This document shows, one piece after another, positions 23,256 to 35,202 of a stretch of 64,000 nt of DNA (positions within the stretch are counted from its first letter, which is position 1; each line of letters begins with the position of its first letter). The translations under genes and the position numbers were made by a program. The notes under the pieces were generated by a model. That model saw nothing but the letters and a program-made list of their open reading frames with translations, searched no databases and was not told where the DNA came from. This stretch comes from Ziziphus jujuba. Lineage: Eukaryota > Streptophyta > Magnoliopsida > Rosales > Rhamnaceae. The stretch lies in assembly GCF_031755915.1 (NCBI RefSeq), contig NC_083382.1, positions 2,914,001 through 2,978,000 on the forward strand. Reading direction: 5' to 3'.

Positions 23256-25869
23256 ATGTCACAAATTTCAGTTTTACTGTTCTATGATGGAACATGGAGT
23301 GTATGTTCTGAAGGTACCTGGAGATACCAACGTCAAAGAACGAAGATTATACATATCAAAAGGAATTGTACGTTGGCCGAACTTGAAGATGTTGTCTACA
23401 ACGCTCTTAACTTAGATTCTACACAACATCAATTAATCTTCAAGTTCATATACCATGTGTGTTTGTCATGTGAGCCGTACGTTGTGGAAAATGATGAAGA
23501 CCTACAAAGTTTTATAGAAGAGTATAGTTCACACAGACCTCAAGACAGATCTCCACTTATTGTTGATGTGTTATCCAGGGTTCCAAAGAGTATTAATACT
23601 GCTAGATGTGTTGTGAATAGGATACCTACAAGTTTAGGATTTATGACTACTGCCCCACTATCTGCAGTTCCCGAGACAGCTACTTGTACCTCTGATGCCG
23701 ACATGCAGTCCCCAGCGACCGAACTTCATGTGCCGGAAACTCAACCTGGATTCTCTGAAAATCAAATTTGTGAAAACAATGTGCAATCTGTGGAACATGA
23801 TCATGATAATGAGCGCTTTGACATTAATGATATGAATGAATATCGTGGACATGATTATGATTAAGATGAACAATTTGAGGTTGAGGTCAACACTGATCGT
23901 AGTGAAGATGGGTTACGAGACATTTGTTGGACCCAACATTCGGGACTTTCAGCTGGTGATAGTCGACATGGTGAGTCTCCTTATGGTAGTAGTCCAATTG
24001 ATAATGTGAATGATGATGTGCTTGCCTCTCCTTGTACCAAAAACCATTTTGACATTCGACAGGATTCTACCGCAACCATGGTTGAACTTAGGGTTAACCA
24101 CCGCTTCTCATCCATCAATGCCCATGAAATCATTCGAATCAACCAAATCTTTGGGAGTAAGAATGTGCTACAGAAGAAGATTAGTCTTTATGCACTAAGG
24201 AGAAATTTTGAATTCAAGGTCAAGAAGTCAGATAGAGTCCGATATGAGGTTGTATGTGCAAACGACAATTGCATGTGGCGAATGTGTGCTACCAAACTAG
24301 ATGGTGATAATACAGAGGCCTTCATGATTAGGGCCTTCAAGGATGAGCATATTTGCTCTTTAAATATCATGAAAAGAGATCATCGTCAAGCAACAAGTTC
24401 AGTTATCGAAGACATCATCCAGCCAACGTTTGATGGGATTTCAAGGCAATACAAACCTCAAGATATCGTGCATGACATTCGCTCTAATTACGGAGTAAAC
24501 ATAAGCTACAACAAAGCATGGGCCGCTAAGGAAGTTGCACTATCGGTTTGTGGGGCACCCCAGAAGATTCATATGCAAAACTTCCTTTACGGAGTCACGT
24601 TTTGAAGAGCAAAATTCGAGCACGTTTACTCGAATTGAAACTGATGATCAAAACAGATTTTTATATTTTTTCATGGCACTTGGAGCTAGCATTAGAGGGT
24701 TTCAGCATATGCGGAGAGTCGTAGCTGTCGATGGAACTACACTGAAGAATAGGTATAGAGGTTTGTTATATATTGCATCATGTTTGGATGGGAACAATCA
24801 AATTTATCCACTTGCTTATGGGATAGGCCCTGGGGAGATGGATGCGGCTTACACGTGGTTTTTTGAGAGCTTTAAAGAAGCGTTTGGGGATGATCCGAAT
24901 ATAGCTTTTATATTGGATAGACACAAAAGCATTGCAAAAGCAATACGTAAAGTTTTCCCTAATAATCACCATGGCCACTGCACATATCATCTTGGTACAA
25001 ATTTACGTGCTAAGAAGTTTAAAGGTAATGTCAACACGATTATATAAACTTTTAATGATGTAGCTAGAGCATATATTGTTGAGGATTTTGATAAGGCCAT
25101 GCAGCTTTTAGAAGGGGTTAGTATTGAAGCTGTACAATATCTCAAGGATGCAAGTCCTTCAAAATGGGCTAGATCACATTTTCTGGGCAATAGATACAAC
25201 ATAATGACAACTAACATTGCAGAAAGCATGAACTCTTTGCTTAGTGATGCGAGGGATAAACCTATTTTGCCATTACTAGATCACATTCGTGATGTCTTGC
25301 AAAGGTGGTGGTATGAACGTCGAACTAACGCAGCTGCAATGCAAACTCCTGTTACTAATTGGTTGGAAAAAATCATGCAAGAGTTCTTAAATAATGGCAG
25401 AGGCTTATGTATTATGCCAATGAACTTATATGAGTTTCAAGTTGTTGGCCATGGCATGTTCGTTGGAGTTGTTAACTTAGAAAATAAGACGTGCTCATGC
25501 AAGGAATTTGACATTGATGGATTTCCTTGTGTCCATGCAATTGCAGCATGTAAGCATCGACATATTTCTCCATATTTCCTTTGCTCGGCGCATTACTCAG
25601 TTGACTCACTCCGTGATGCATATTTGAAAACCATATATCCACTTGGAGATAAATGTCAGTAGCATGCTCCAGATGATGTCATAAACCAGGTTGTACTTCC
25701 ACCTCAAATTGGCAAGCAGTCAGGAAGACCGAGAAGGAAGAGGATTCAATCTCAAGGAGAGAAGCGTCATCAATATAGATGCGGTAGGTGCAAACAGGTT
25801 GGCCACAGCAGCCGATCATGCTCCGCCGCCGTACCTTTTGATAGCACTACCAACCAACAGCACCACTGA
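23256..25869 (+). pseudogene. Mutator-like (MULE) transposase, decayed
   Basis: Nearly the whole transposase can be read across frames. It has an N-terminal PB1-like region (ISVLLFYDGTW, CTLAELEDVVYNALNLDS, FKFIYHV), a MuDR DNA-binding region (W-R-M near 24273), the MULE catalytic domain with VVAVDGTTLK (first Asp codon at 24730), ILDRHKSI and HCTYHL, a SWIM zinc finger C-S-C...C-V-H (25492-25536), and a CCHC zinc knuckle C-G-R-C...H...C (25780-25821). Lesions: in-frame stops at 23862, about 25045 and about 25660, and two small frameshifts near 24543 and 24606. The ATG at 23256 is preferred over an upstream TTG. The element can no longer make its own transposase. A Ulp1 gene lies convergent on the far side of the palindromic array. 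Confidence 0.9.
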
Positions 25870-26330
25870 AACGAAGGCCCATCAATCACGCGATGCTATA
25901 TTCAGACAATGGGGCCATGTTATGCGGTATGCGTGTGTATGCAATGTAGTCAGGAATGCAATTAGTTGTTCAACCGCATAACATGTGTTTTGGCATAATA
26001 GACGTTGGCTTTATATGTTCTTTTGTTGTCAAATTCATCTGTCGTATTGTTTTGATAACATATCATTCCGTGTTCAGTTTTTGGTTCAGTTGTTTGTATG
26101 TTTCTTACGATTGCATGGATGATATTACCACCCAATGGTAATGACCGATGCATCATCGGTAATTGACATTTGTACACTGTCGTAAAAGAATCACCACAAT
26201 TCCATCCGGCAACTTCAATCATGTGTGTTCCAACCAATAACATGCTAAATGTAGCATTATTAATGATAAATTTTGACAAAGTAAGTGATCAAAAGGCACT
26301 AAAAAATAACAACGTTCAATTTGTTTTTGC
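25870..26330. other. 3' flank of MULE transposase, no gene
   Basis: No coding region. It contains ACCGATGCATCATCGGTAAT at about 26146, a small palindrome whose relative recurs at about 29523 on the other side of the repeat array, and a TAACATGCTAAATGTA string like one upstream of the transposase. Confidence 0.5.
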
Positions 26331-29300
26331 TTCACAAATTACCGAAGGTTTCATTGGTAATTACCGAAACCCCTATGACAATCACATTTTACCAATTTTT
26401 TGGGCCCCACAAGTCTCCTTACGTGTGTCAAATGAAAAAACATGCAAAATATGGATTATAAAATGATCTTAAGGAGAGAAAAAAAACAAAATTACTTAAA
26501 AATTTCTCAAATTGGCCAAAAAAATACGATGACTGTACACTTGCGGTAATTCCCGATGAAATCCTCAGTAACCAACATATACCCTCTGGAAAAATTACCG
26601 AAGGTTTCGTCGGTAATTACAGAAACCCCAGTGGTAATCACATTTTACCAATTTTTTGGGCTCCACAAGTCCCCTTACGTGTGTTAAATGAAAAACCATG
26701 CAACATATGGATTCTCAAATTATCCTAAGGATAGAAAATCCCAAAATTGCTTAAAAATTTCCCAAAATGGCCAAAAAATTACGATGACTGTAGACTTTCG
26801 GTAATTCCCGATGAAATCCTCGGTAACCAACATATACCCTTTGGAAAAATTACCGTAGGTTCCGTCAGTAATTATCGAAACCCCTATGGCAATCACATTT
26901 TACCAATTTTTTTGTGCCCCACAAGTCCCCTTACGTGTGTTAAATGAAAAAACATGCAACATATGGATTATAAAATGATCTTAAGGAGAGAAAATCCAAA
27001 AATTGCTTAAGAAGCTCTCAAACTAACCAAAACATTACGATGACTGTAGACCTTCGGTAATTCCCGATGAAACCCTTAGTAACCAGCATATACGCTGGAA
27101 AAATTACCGAAGGTTTCGTCGGTAATTACCAAAACCCCTATGGCAATCACATTTTACCAATTTTTTGAGCCCCACAAGCCCCCTTGCGTGTGTTAAATGA
27201 AAAAACATGCAACATATGGATTCTAAAATTATCCTAAGGAGAGTAAACCCCAAAATCTCTGAAAATTTTCTCAAATTCACAAAAAAAATACAATGACTGT
27301 AGACCTTCGGTAATTACTGATGAAAACGTCGGTAACCAACACATACCCTCTGGAAAAATTACCGAAGGTTTCGTCGGTAATTATCGAAACCCCTATGGTA
27401 ATCACATTTTACCAATTTTTTGGGCCCCACGAGTCCCATAATGTGTGTTGAATGCAAAAACATGCAAAATATGGATTCTAAAATTATCCTAAGAAGAGAA
27501 AATCCCAAAATTGCTTAAACATTTCTCAAATTGGCCAAAATATTACGATGACTGTAGACCTTCGGTAATTCCCGATGAAACCCTCGGTAAACAACATATA
27601 CCCTCTGGAAAAATTACCGAATGTTTCATCGGTAATTACCAAAACCCCAGTGCTAATCACATTTACCAATGTTATGGCCCCCACAAGTCCTATAATGCGT
27701 GTTAAATGCAAAAACATGCAAAATATGGATTCTAAAATTATCCTAAGGAGAGAAAATCCCAAAATTGCTTAAACATTTCTCAAATTGGGCAGAAAATTAC
27801 GATGACTGTAGACCTTCGGTAATTCCCGATGAAACCATCAGTAAACAACATATACCTTCTGGAAAAATTACCGAAGGTTTCGTCGGTAATTACCGAAACC
27901 CCTATGGCAATCACATTTTACCAATGTTATGGCCCCCACAAGTCCCATAATGTGTGTTAAATGCAAAAACATGCAAAATATGGATTCTAAAATTATCCTA
28001 AGGAGAGAAAATCCCAAAATTGCTTAAACATTTCTCAAATTGGCCAAAAAATTACAATGACTGTAGACCTTTGGTAATTCCCGATGAAACCCTCGGTAAA
28101 CAACATATACCCTCTGGAAAAATTACTAAAGATTTCATCGATAATTACCGAAACTCCTATAGCAATCATATTTTACCAATGTTATGGCCCCCACAAGTCC
28201 CATAATGTGTGTTAAATGCAAAAACATGCAAAATATGGATTCTAAAATTATCCTAAGGAGAGAAAATCCCAAAATTGCTTAAAAATTTCTCAAATTGGCC
28301 AAAAAATTACGATGACTGTGGACCTTCGGTAATTTTTCCAGAGGGTATATGTTGCTTACCGAGGGTTTCATCGGGAATTACTGAAGGTCTATAGTCATCG
28401 TATTTTTTTGGCCAATTTGGGAAATGTTTAAGTAATTTTAGTATTTTCTCTCCTTAGGATAATTTTAGAATCCATATTTTGCATTTTTTTGCATTTAACA
28501 CACATTATGGGACTTGTGGGGGCCATAACATTGGTAAAATGTGATTAGCACTGGGGTTTCAGTAATTACCGACGAAACCATCGGTAATTTTTCCAAAGGG
28601 TATATGTTGTTTACCGAGGGTTTCATCGGGAATTACCGAAGCTCTACAGTCATCGTAATTTTTTGGCCAATTTGAGAAATGTTTAAGCAATTTTGGGATT
28701 TTCTCTCCTTAGGATAATTTTAGAATCCATATTTTGCATGGTTTTTCATTTAACACACGTAAGGGGACTTGTGGGGCCCAAAAAATTGGTAACATGTGAT
28801 TACCATAGGGGTTTCGGTAATTAGCGATGAAACCTTTGGTAATTTTTCCAGAGGGTATGTGTTGGTTACGGACGTTTTCATCGGTAATTACCGAAGGTCT
28901 ACAGTCATTGTATTTTTTTTGTGAATTTGAGAAAATTTTCAGAGATTTTGGGGTTTACTCTCCTTAGGATAATTTTAGAATCCATATGTTGCATGTTTTT
29001 TCATTTAACACACGCAAGGGGGCTTGTGGGGCCTAAAAAATTGGTAAAATGTGATTGCCATAGGGGTTTCGGTAATTACCGACGAAACCTTCGGTAATTT
29101 TTCTAAAGGGTATATGCTGGTTACCGAGGATTTCATTGGGAATTACCGAAGGTCTACAGTCATCGTAATTTTTTGGCCAATTTGAGAGCTTTTTAAGCAA
29201 TTTTTGGATTTTCTCTCCTTAAGATCATTTTATAATCCATATGTTGCATGTTTTTTCATTTAACACACGTAAGGGGACTTGTGGGGTCCAAAAAATTGGT

Positions 29301-29350
29301 AAAATGTGATTGCCACAGGGGTTTCGATAATTACCGATGAAACCTACGGT
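26331..29350. repeat. Palindromic array: about eight 255-bp units, then four inverted
   Basis: Units of about 255 bp, each containing ATTACCGAAGGTTTCGTCGG, GTAATTACCGAAACCCC, a GGGCCCCACAAGTCC region, TCCTAAGGAGAGAAAATCCC and ACGATGACTGTAGACCTTCG, repeat in one orientation with landmarks at about 26338, 26590, 26846, 27098, 27350, 27606, 27862 and 28117. At about 28333 the orientation flips and the same unit continues inverted for about four units to 29350. The centre is a stem with a loop of about 40 bases (roughly 28335-28375). Short frames inside, such as 27511-27705, are the same repeat translated again and are not genes. The array lies between the MULE transposase and the Ulp1 gene. Confidence 0.92.
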
Positions 29351-29687
29351 AATTAAATATTTTTGCCAATTGGAGAACGTTTTCGGAACATTTGGGGGCA
29401 TTGATGAATGTATAATTTGCATGTTATTTCCGAAAACACCCCATTAGCTAAGTATTTAGAGAAAAAAAAATGTTAATTCATATTACCAAAAGCATTTCTG
29501 TAATTACCGATGGTGAATCGGGAATTATCGATGCACCATCGGTAATCATCTTTGCTTTAATTTTTACCACAACCGAGGGTCTTCTTTTCTCTTTTTTTTT
29601 TTTTGTTCAACGGTTATCATTACTAAAGATAGGTTCAGCATATTAAGATAACATTAGTATAGAGTGTCATAACATTAAACATACGAT
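29351..29687. other. Spacer between array and Ulp1 gene
   Basis: No gene. It includes an ATCGATGCACCATCGGTAAT palindrome (about 29526-29545), related to the one at about 26146, and a T-run at 29590-29605. Confidence 0.5.
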
Positions 29688-31951
29688 CTACATTGAAAGT
29701 TTATTAAAGAACAAATCAACAGCATATTTTTTTGTAAAAAACATAATGTCTTGCGGGCCAAATGAAGGATTCTCCTCACTACTCTTGTATTCAATAAATT
29801 TCAAAGCGTAGATGCCACAATCACCCCTGCAAAATAGCATTAATGATTAGCATTAATGAAAACCAACCACGTGTATTTTCACACGTAACCACAATAAAAC
29901 AACAGCAATAGAAGTTGTTTGAAATGACAACACATTCATACCTATTATCTTGGCAGGGTGCATCTTTGATCATAGTCATCGTGAATGGATCTAAAGTGGG
30001 AGGCACGTCCGGATTCTTCTCATAATATCCCCCATCCCTCAATAGGTAAGGCAGCATATACGTAAGGCATTCCGCATTCTTCAACTCTTTATTCTGGACA
30101 TATTTATTTCCCATATTTGGATCGTATAAATCAATATGTCGGGCCTTCAAGTCCACACATGCTGCCAACCAATACGCGCCTCCATTGTTGACATGGATGT
30201 ACACCTGCAAATTAGAACATAACCTCATTATCCACAAAATGGGAAACTTAGTGAGAATTTTTTTAAATATATGTAGGGACTTACATAATCACATATCCAC
30301 CACGGCACGCTAAGTTTGGGAGACTTCCCATGCACATAGCTACAAAGGGTCGCATCACATGAATATGTGCTACGAGATGCCCTCCATATGGGATAACGCC
30401 CTTTGATGGATGACTGCCAAATAATGAAATATATACAATATAAAATATCATCAATATAACATTAAGCAACGCAGTAACATCCCATCATCTTACCCAAAAT
30501 AACATGTCTAATATGGCACAGGTGTTGGTGAACATCTTCTCATTCTCAAACCGCCTTTTTCGTATGAAATACAAAATAGTGTCAATATGCTGCAAAACCA
30601 CATTAAAGGAAATAAGTAACAAGTGCGAGGTGATAAATAAAACATCATTCTAAACATAGGAACACAATGATTTTACATGAACATAAAGCATATAACTTAC
30701 ATCAAAATTCAACCATCCTTCAGAGGTAAGTAGCTCAGCAAAAAAATTCTTTCCCACCGTCATATAAGATGTACACACGGTTGCTTCCTTCGGTGCCACC
30801 CTATACCACTCATCGAACGCCCTCTCCTTCGATGCATCAATATGTCGATTAAGATTAAATTTGACCTTCTTTTTACACGGGTCGGTGTAAGGAGAGATGA
30901 CGTGATGTGACGGGTGGTAAACTCTATCGAATTGGCTTGTATCACTAACGTTATGCATCCGATCTTCCACCTCAATCTCAGCTGATTGGTCATGATGTGG
31001 ACTGTCAGCTGAAGCACCGATATCCCACCCGAAATGCAAAGGCCGATATGGCACCAAAGCCCAGGAATCCTCCACATAGGGTCCTCCAGGTACGATAGGC
31101 TTAAACGGTGTAGTATAGTCATCATCCTCCTTCCTACCATTGGAACCATCTATGGGTGCATCAAATTCTTCTGCTTGCTCTCCAAATGATGGTGCCACAG
31201 GGGATGATGGTCGAACCGAAGATGACAGTGAATGGCTGTGCAAATGATGTTCGGCTTGCAAAACACAATGGTTATTTTACAGTTCCCAAACTCTAACAAC
31301 AAATAATTGCTGAATTACAATATATAATTTAATAATGCCGAAGCACTAAAGTAAAGTATACTAAGTTGTCTAAATGATACCTGATGCTTTTGTTGGTCAA
31401 TAACAGAACTAAGCATCTTCCTTAAAGCTGGCATCTCTTTATTTAATTCATCAAATTTTGCCTCCAAGCAAGCAAGCTAATCAATATCAATATCCAAAAC
31501 ATAAGTCAACATATACTAGTACAACATATGAAATACAAATTTTCGTGCAAGTAACAATTGCATACCCTGAAATTAGCATCTGGAGGGCCACTAGAATGCT
31601 CCTCAGCTTTGGACGCATCTTTAGCGCCAACATCTTTAGCGCTGACATCTTTAGCGCCAACTATTGGTGCTACAAGTGGAGGTGACATGTAGCAAACTTC
31701 ATGTATGTTAACTGCTATTGTTCGCCAGTAATCCATAGTCTTCTCCTCATTGGTAGCATCTAACCTCCAGTCCACAACATACTACATGAAATGAAGAAAG
31801 GAAAAAAAAGTAAATTTGGAAACTGACTATGGTAATGTAACTTGAATGTAGTCATACCATGTAGTCCAAAAAAAATTTGCCTTAAATTGCTATTTGAGGT
31901 GAACCAATTATGGACAGCAAAATGGTTTGGTAACCAGGAGCACCTCTCCAT
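29688..31951 (-). pseudogene. Ulp1-type (C48) cysteine protease gene carried by MULE
   Basis: Exons read on the minus strand: 31951-31858, 31781-31566, 31476-31381, about 31256-30701, 30589-30494, 30413-30285, 30204-29942 and 29826-29688 (TAG), nearly all with consensus splice sites and matching phases. The C-terminal Ulp1 domain is clear: VYIHVNNGG, WLAACVDLKARHIDLYDPN with the acidic residue, CQDN with the oxyanion Gln, and RGDCGIYALKFIEY with the catalytic Cys. The usual His before Trp is Tyr here (codon 30172-30174). An upstream exon has a coiled-coil-like segment and a GAKDVSAKDVGAKD repeat. Plant MULEs are known to carry ULP-like genes (Kaonashi type). One extra base in an 8-A run (31868-31875) puts the first exon out of frame; removing it gives IFLDYM joined to YVVDWR. 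The gene's 5' part is cut off by an LTR. Probably inactive as a protease. Confidence 0.8.
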
Positions 31952-34153
31952 TTCTGATCGACCACCTAAATCTCACGGCCAACTGACCGGTAACGTGCCC
32001 GGATCGAAGTGTTTTTCGGCGACAGCGATTTTTCCCCTCCACCACCAGCCACAGCTGTTTGACCCATTTTCGGCCATTTTCAGGCCACACGCGCCAGCCA
32101 CCCCTCACCACCTCCTCATTTCCGGCCAGCCCACCAAATTTCACGGCCACCGGACCTCTGATGCGCAGGGATCGGAGTATTTTCCGGCGAGGGGCCGAAA
32201 ACCTTCAAACCCAGATCTCTTCGCCGTCCGGCCTCCATTTGCCTCACTGCCGGTCCTGTTGGAACCCTCTCCCCTCGATCTACAAAACCCCTAAAAATCT
32301 CAGCCATCGGCGATGGTTGCCGGTGACCGCGGTGCTCGCCGGAAATCACTATTTCGGCGAGTACCCAGTTGCACCGCAGGTCCTTCCCCACTAATTCCGA
32401 CCCCCTGAATCCAAATCTGGTGTCCTTTTCCTCCAATTGGCTACGGTTTGGGAGAATCGAGGCTCTAAAGGCCGAGAGCTTTCCGGCGAGATTCCGGCCA
32501 CCATCGGTCCGATCTCCGGGAAGTAAGACCGGATTCGTGATCCTCATCACTCAAGCTTCGATTCGGAGCACGGGTGAGTCATGGAATTGATCCCATGGAG
32601 GATCTTGGATTAATTGCGTGCTCCAGGTGAGTGACCCACCTCTAAAAATATTTTGGGACAATTAATTATGTTTAATTGGTGTTTAATTGATATTTGGAAT
32701 TATGCTCATGTGGTGTAATTTAATTATAATTGTGGAAAATTATTATTTTATTGTGATTTAATTTTATTTATTACGCATGAGCAAGGTATTTTCAGTAATA
32801 AATCGTATGTGATTTTAATAATATTTTTTTGGACATAATTGGTTTAAATATTTTAAGAAAAATATTTGTTTAATTGGTGGTTTAAATTTTATAATTATGC
32901 CCGTGGAATATTATTTGTTGGACCTCGTGTTACGAAAAAAATTATTTTTATATTGTTATCGATGGTTTCGTACTGGGTATGTTAAAGGAAAATATGTGGG
33001 ATGGTAAATTTGAAATCTAGTATATTTCCCACGGTGATTTTGGAAAATCGGTACGGTAATAAGAAATTTAATAATTATTTTAGACGCACTCATACAGTAT
33101 TGGTGTTCCGATGTATATGTGGTTAGCACGCAAGTTATTATGTCTCCCGTGAGTTGCCATTGGACCGAGGGCAGGCAGTTTTATAATGCACATAGCCGCC
33201 CCCCTCCTTGGCCTGGATGACGGTTTCAGCAGCGGTACTGTCGGGACGCCGAAGTGCCATATGCAAGTTTCTCTTTTTAATCTCCCGCCAGTCGGTACTC
33301 GGGATGCTGGGTATCGAAGGGCATCACTGGTATATAGTGTGGTGCGTCAAGTATAAATTTTCAGATAGAAATTTCAAACCCCAAAGTGTTAAAAAAATTA
33401 TTTATTATATTTTATTACATTTTAATTATATTTTAGGTATTTATTTACTGTTTATCAAAATAAATTGATCCCTTGGTTTTCGGGAGGTACGAATGTCGGG
33501 TTTTGTGAAAATGTTTTAAAAAAGGGAACATTTCCAACGGAGTGAATAGCGAGGGTTTTAAGAGAAAGTATTACTTTCAAATGATTATTATTTATTTGTT
33601 TATTTAATTGTTTGGTATTAAGTAAGTAAATCCCTTTATTTGTTATATTATTAATATTAAAAGTGTACAGTAGATAGGGTCACTCACTGAAATGATTAGC
33701 ATCTCATATTTTTAAATTCCGTTCCCCTAGGTCCAGGTTAGGAGACGTTGATCGTCCGGGGCGAGCCCGACGTCTCAGTTCAGTGCCGAAAGTCCAAGAA
33801 GCATTTTCTTCCCTTTTTCCTCTTCATCTTGTATTGCTTCCTTATCTGTCATTTTATTAATTTCACATTTATTCGTATAATGCTCTGTATACTGTATTAG
33901 ACATTTAAATATTAATTATGCACTGGGTTACTATTATTCTTTTGAAGTGCTGCAATTTGTGGAATTATATGGTAGTATTGTGGGAGGAATAAGGGGATGT
34001 ATATAGAAGTGTGTTTTCAGTGCAGGAAATTTTTGGTTAGTCCTACCCTTAGGGGAGGTGCTGCTGGATTTTCCGTTGGAAGGTTCGGTGGTATTTTCCT
34101 AGGATCAGGGCTTGTCTAGTGTTCCGGTGAGGAATTTTGGACGAGTCCTAACA
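31952..34153 (+). mobile_element. LTR retrotransposon, 5' LTR lacking its first ~0.7 kb
   Basis: Homologous to the complete LTRs at 53443-59297 and 56187-59030 from the GC-rich part of the LTR to its end (GGACGAGTCCTAACA). The text GATTAGCATCTCATAT and CCCCTAGGTCCAGGTTAGG near 33695-33745 is shared by every copy. A primer-binding site follows directly, so this is a 5' LTR of a once complete element, not a solo LTR. The left end abuts the Ulp1 gene without the LTR's TGTAACACC start. Reading frames in the GC-rich part are not genes. Confidence 0.75.
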
Positions 34154-34155
34154 GT

Positions 34156-34167
34156 TGGTATCAGAGC
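34156..34167 (+). other. Primer-binding site (initiator Met tRNA)
   Basis: TGGTATCAGAGC begins two bases after the LTR end and is complementary to the 3' end of plant initiator tRNA-Met, the usual primer for many plant LTR retrotransposons. About 340 bases of internal leader follow, without gag, before the element is cut. Confidence 0.85.
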
Positions 34168-34494
34168 TCTAGGTTCTAGTATTCCTAAGGGACTGTGCAT
34201 TGTTGTGCCTCCCATCCGTGTCTAATCTCTCATTTTACCCGTCTTAAAGCGTTCTTTCCCTTTGTCTCGAAGCAAATTCGTTGCCCGAGTTTGAATAACT
34301 ATAATATTCGAGGGTGTCAATGAGAATCACCTATCCTAACGGGGAGTTCCTATGGCCTAGTCGAAGGTCGAGGATTGCCTTTTCTTTTTGAAGGTCAAGT
34401 AATGTGGGCAGATCCAATTTTGTGAATCTTTTTGGGAATCGAAGTGGTCCTAGATATGGATTGAGTAGTTATGCATCTTATGTTTATGGACCGC

Positions 34495-35201
34495 TAGCAT
34501 AAAGGAGTAAGCCATCGAAAATCGCCTCGATCAGGGTACATCGGTAGTCGGTTGGCCTTGATTTTTGACTGGCCAGTCGGTTTTCAGGTGGACTTCAAAG
34601 TGGGATGGCATGTGTACGGAAAAGGTGGCCGAAAAATGGCAAATCAGCAGTGGTTAGTAGTGGTGATCTCTCCTTTCTCTCTCCTCCCCTCTCTCTCTCT
34701 CTCTTTCCCTCGACCCACATGTGTTTTAGCCAAAATAAAAGCCACCCATGGACGACACTGTTCACTCATGGGATTGGCTGAGAACACAACATGTGACACA
34801 TACTGTTCACTTAATTAAAAAATATATTAAAATATTACGGTATTCAAAAAATTTTGCAGACCCATAATTTTTCAATGAAATGTCCAAATTAGGTGTGTAG
34901 CTAGTCTATGAACTTGTATCGATCAGTACTTAACAACCATGCATGAGTCAAAGCTCAATTTTACTAAAATTAGAAGTCAACTCGGGTACCCTTGGACAAT
35001 TTGGACCTCAACTTGTTTTGCTTATAACTTTCAAACTGTAGCTCTGTTTTCAACGTGCTACTAGTTCACAGACTTAGGTCAATGTGTACTTCACAACGGT
35101 GCCTCAGCCAACACCACATTCCATCCGAAACAAAAAGTCAAAATTTTGACCCACTCAGTCAACGTGTAAAATTCCGATGTACTTTAGGACGGGGTATTAC
35201 A
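34495..35201 (-). mobile_element. Inverted 5' piece of the same LTR family
   Basis: This stretch matches the first ~0.7 kb of the LTR in reverse: it ends GGACGGGGTATTACA at 35201, the complement of the LTR start, and runs leftward through the TCAACTCGGGTACCCTTGGAC region to the GC-rich part. It faces the forward LTR at 31952-34153, which lacks about this same portion. The host flank repeat resumes at 35203. Confidence 0.75.
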
Positions 35202-35202
35202 G

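Noticed and set aside
26331..29350. Possible CRISPR-like or centromeric satellite array
   Set aside because: Repeats are contiguous 255-bp units with no spacers, in a plant genome, only a dozen units and inside a MULE.
31842..32550. Overlapping frames of 150 and 144 codons
   Set aside because: They span the join between the Ulp1 gene and an LTR and read the LTR's GC-rich stretch; no conserved domain.
34156..34167. tRNA gene suggested by TGGTATCAGAGC
   Set aside because: Only the 3'-end complement is present, at the edge of an LTR; it is a primer-binding site.
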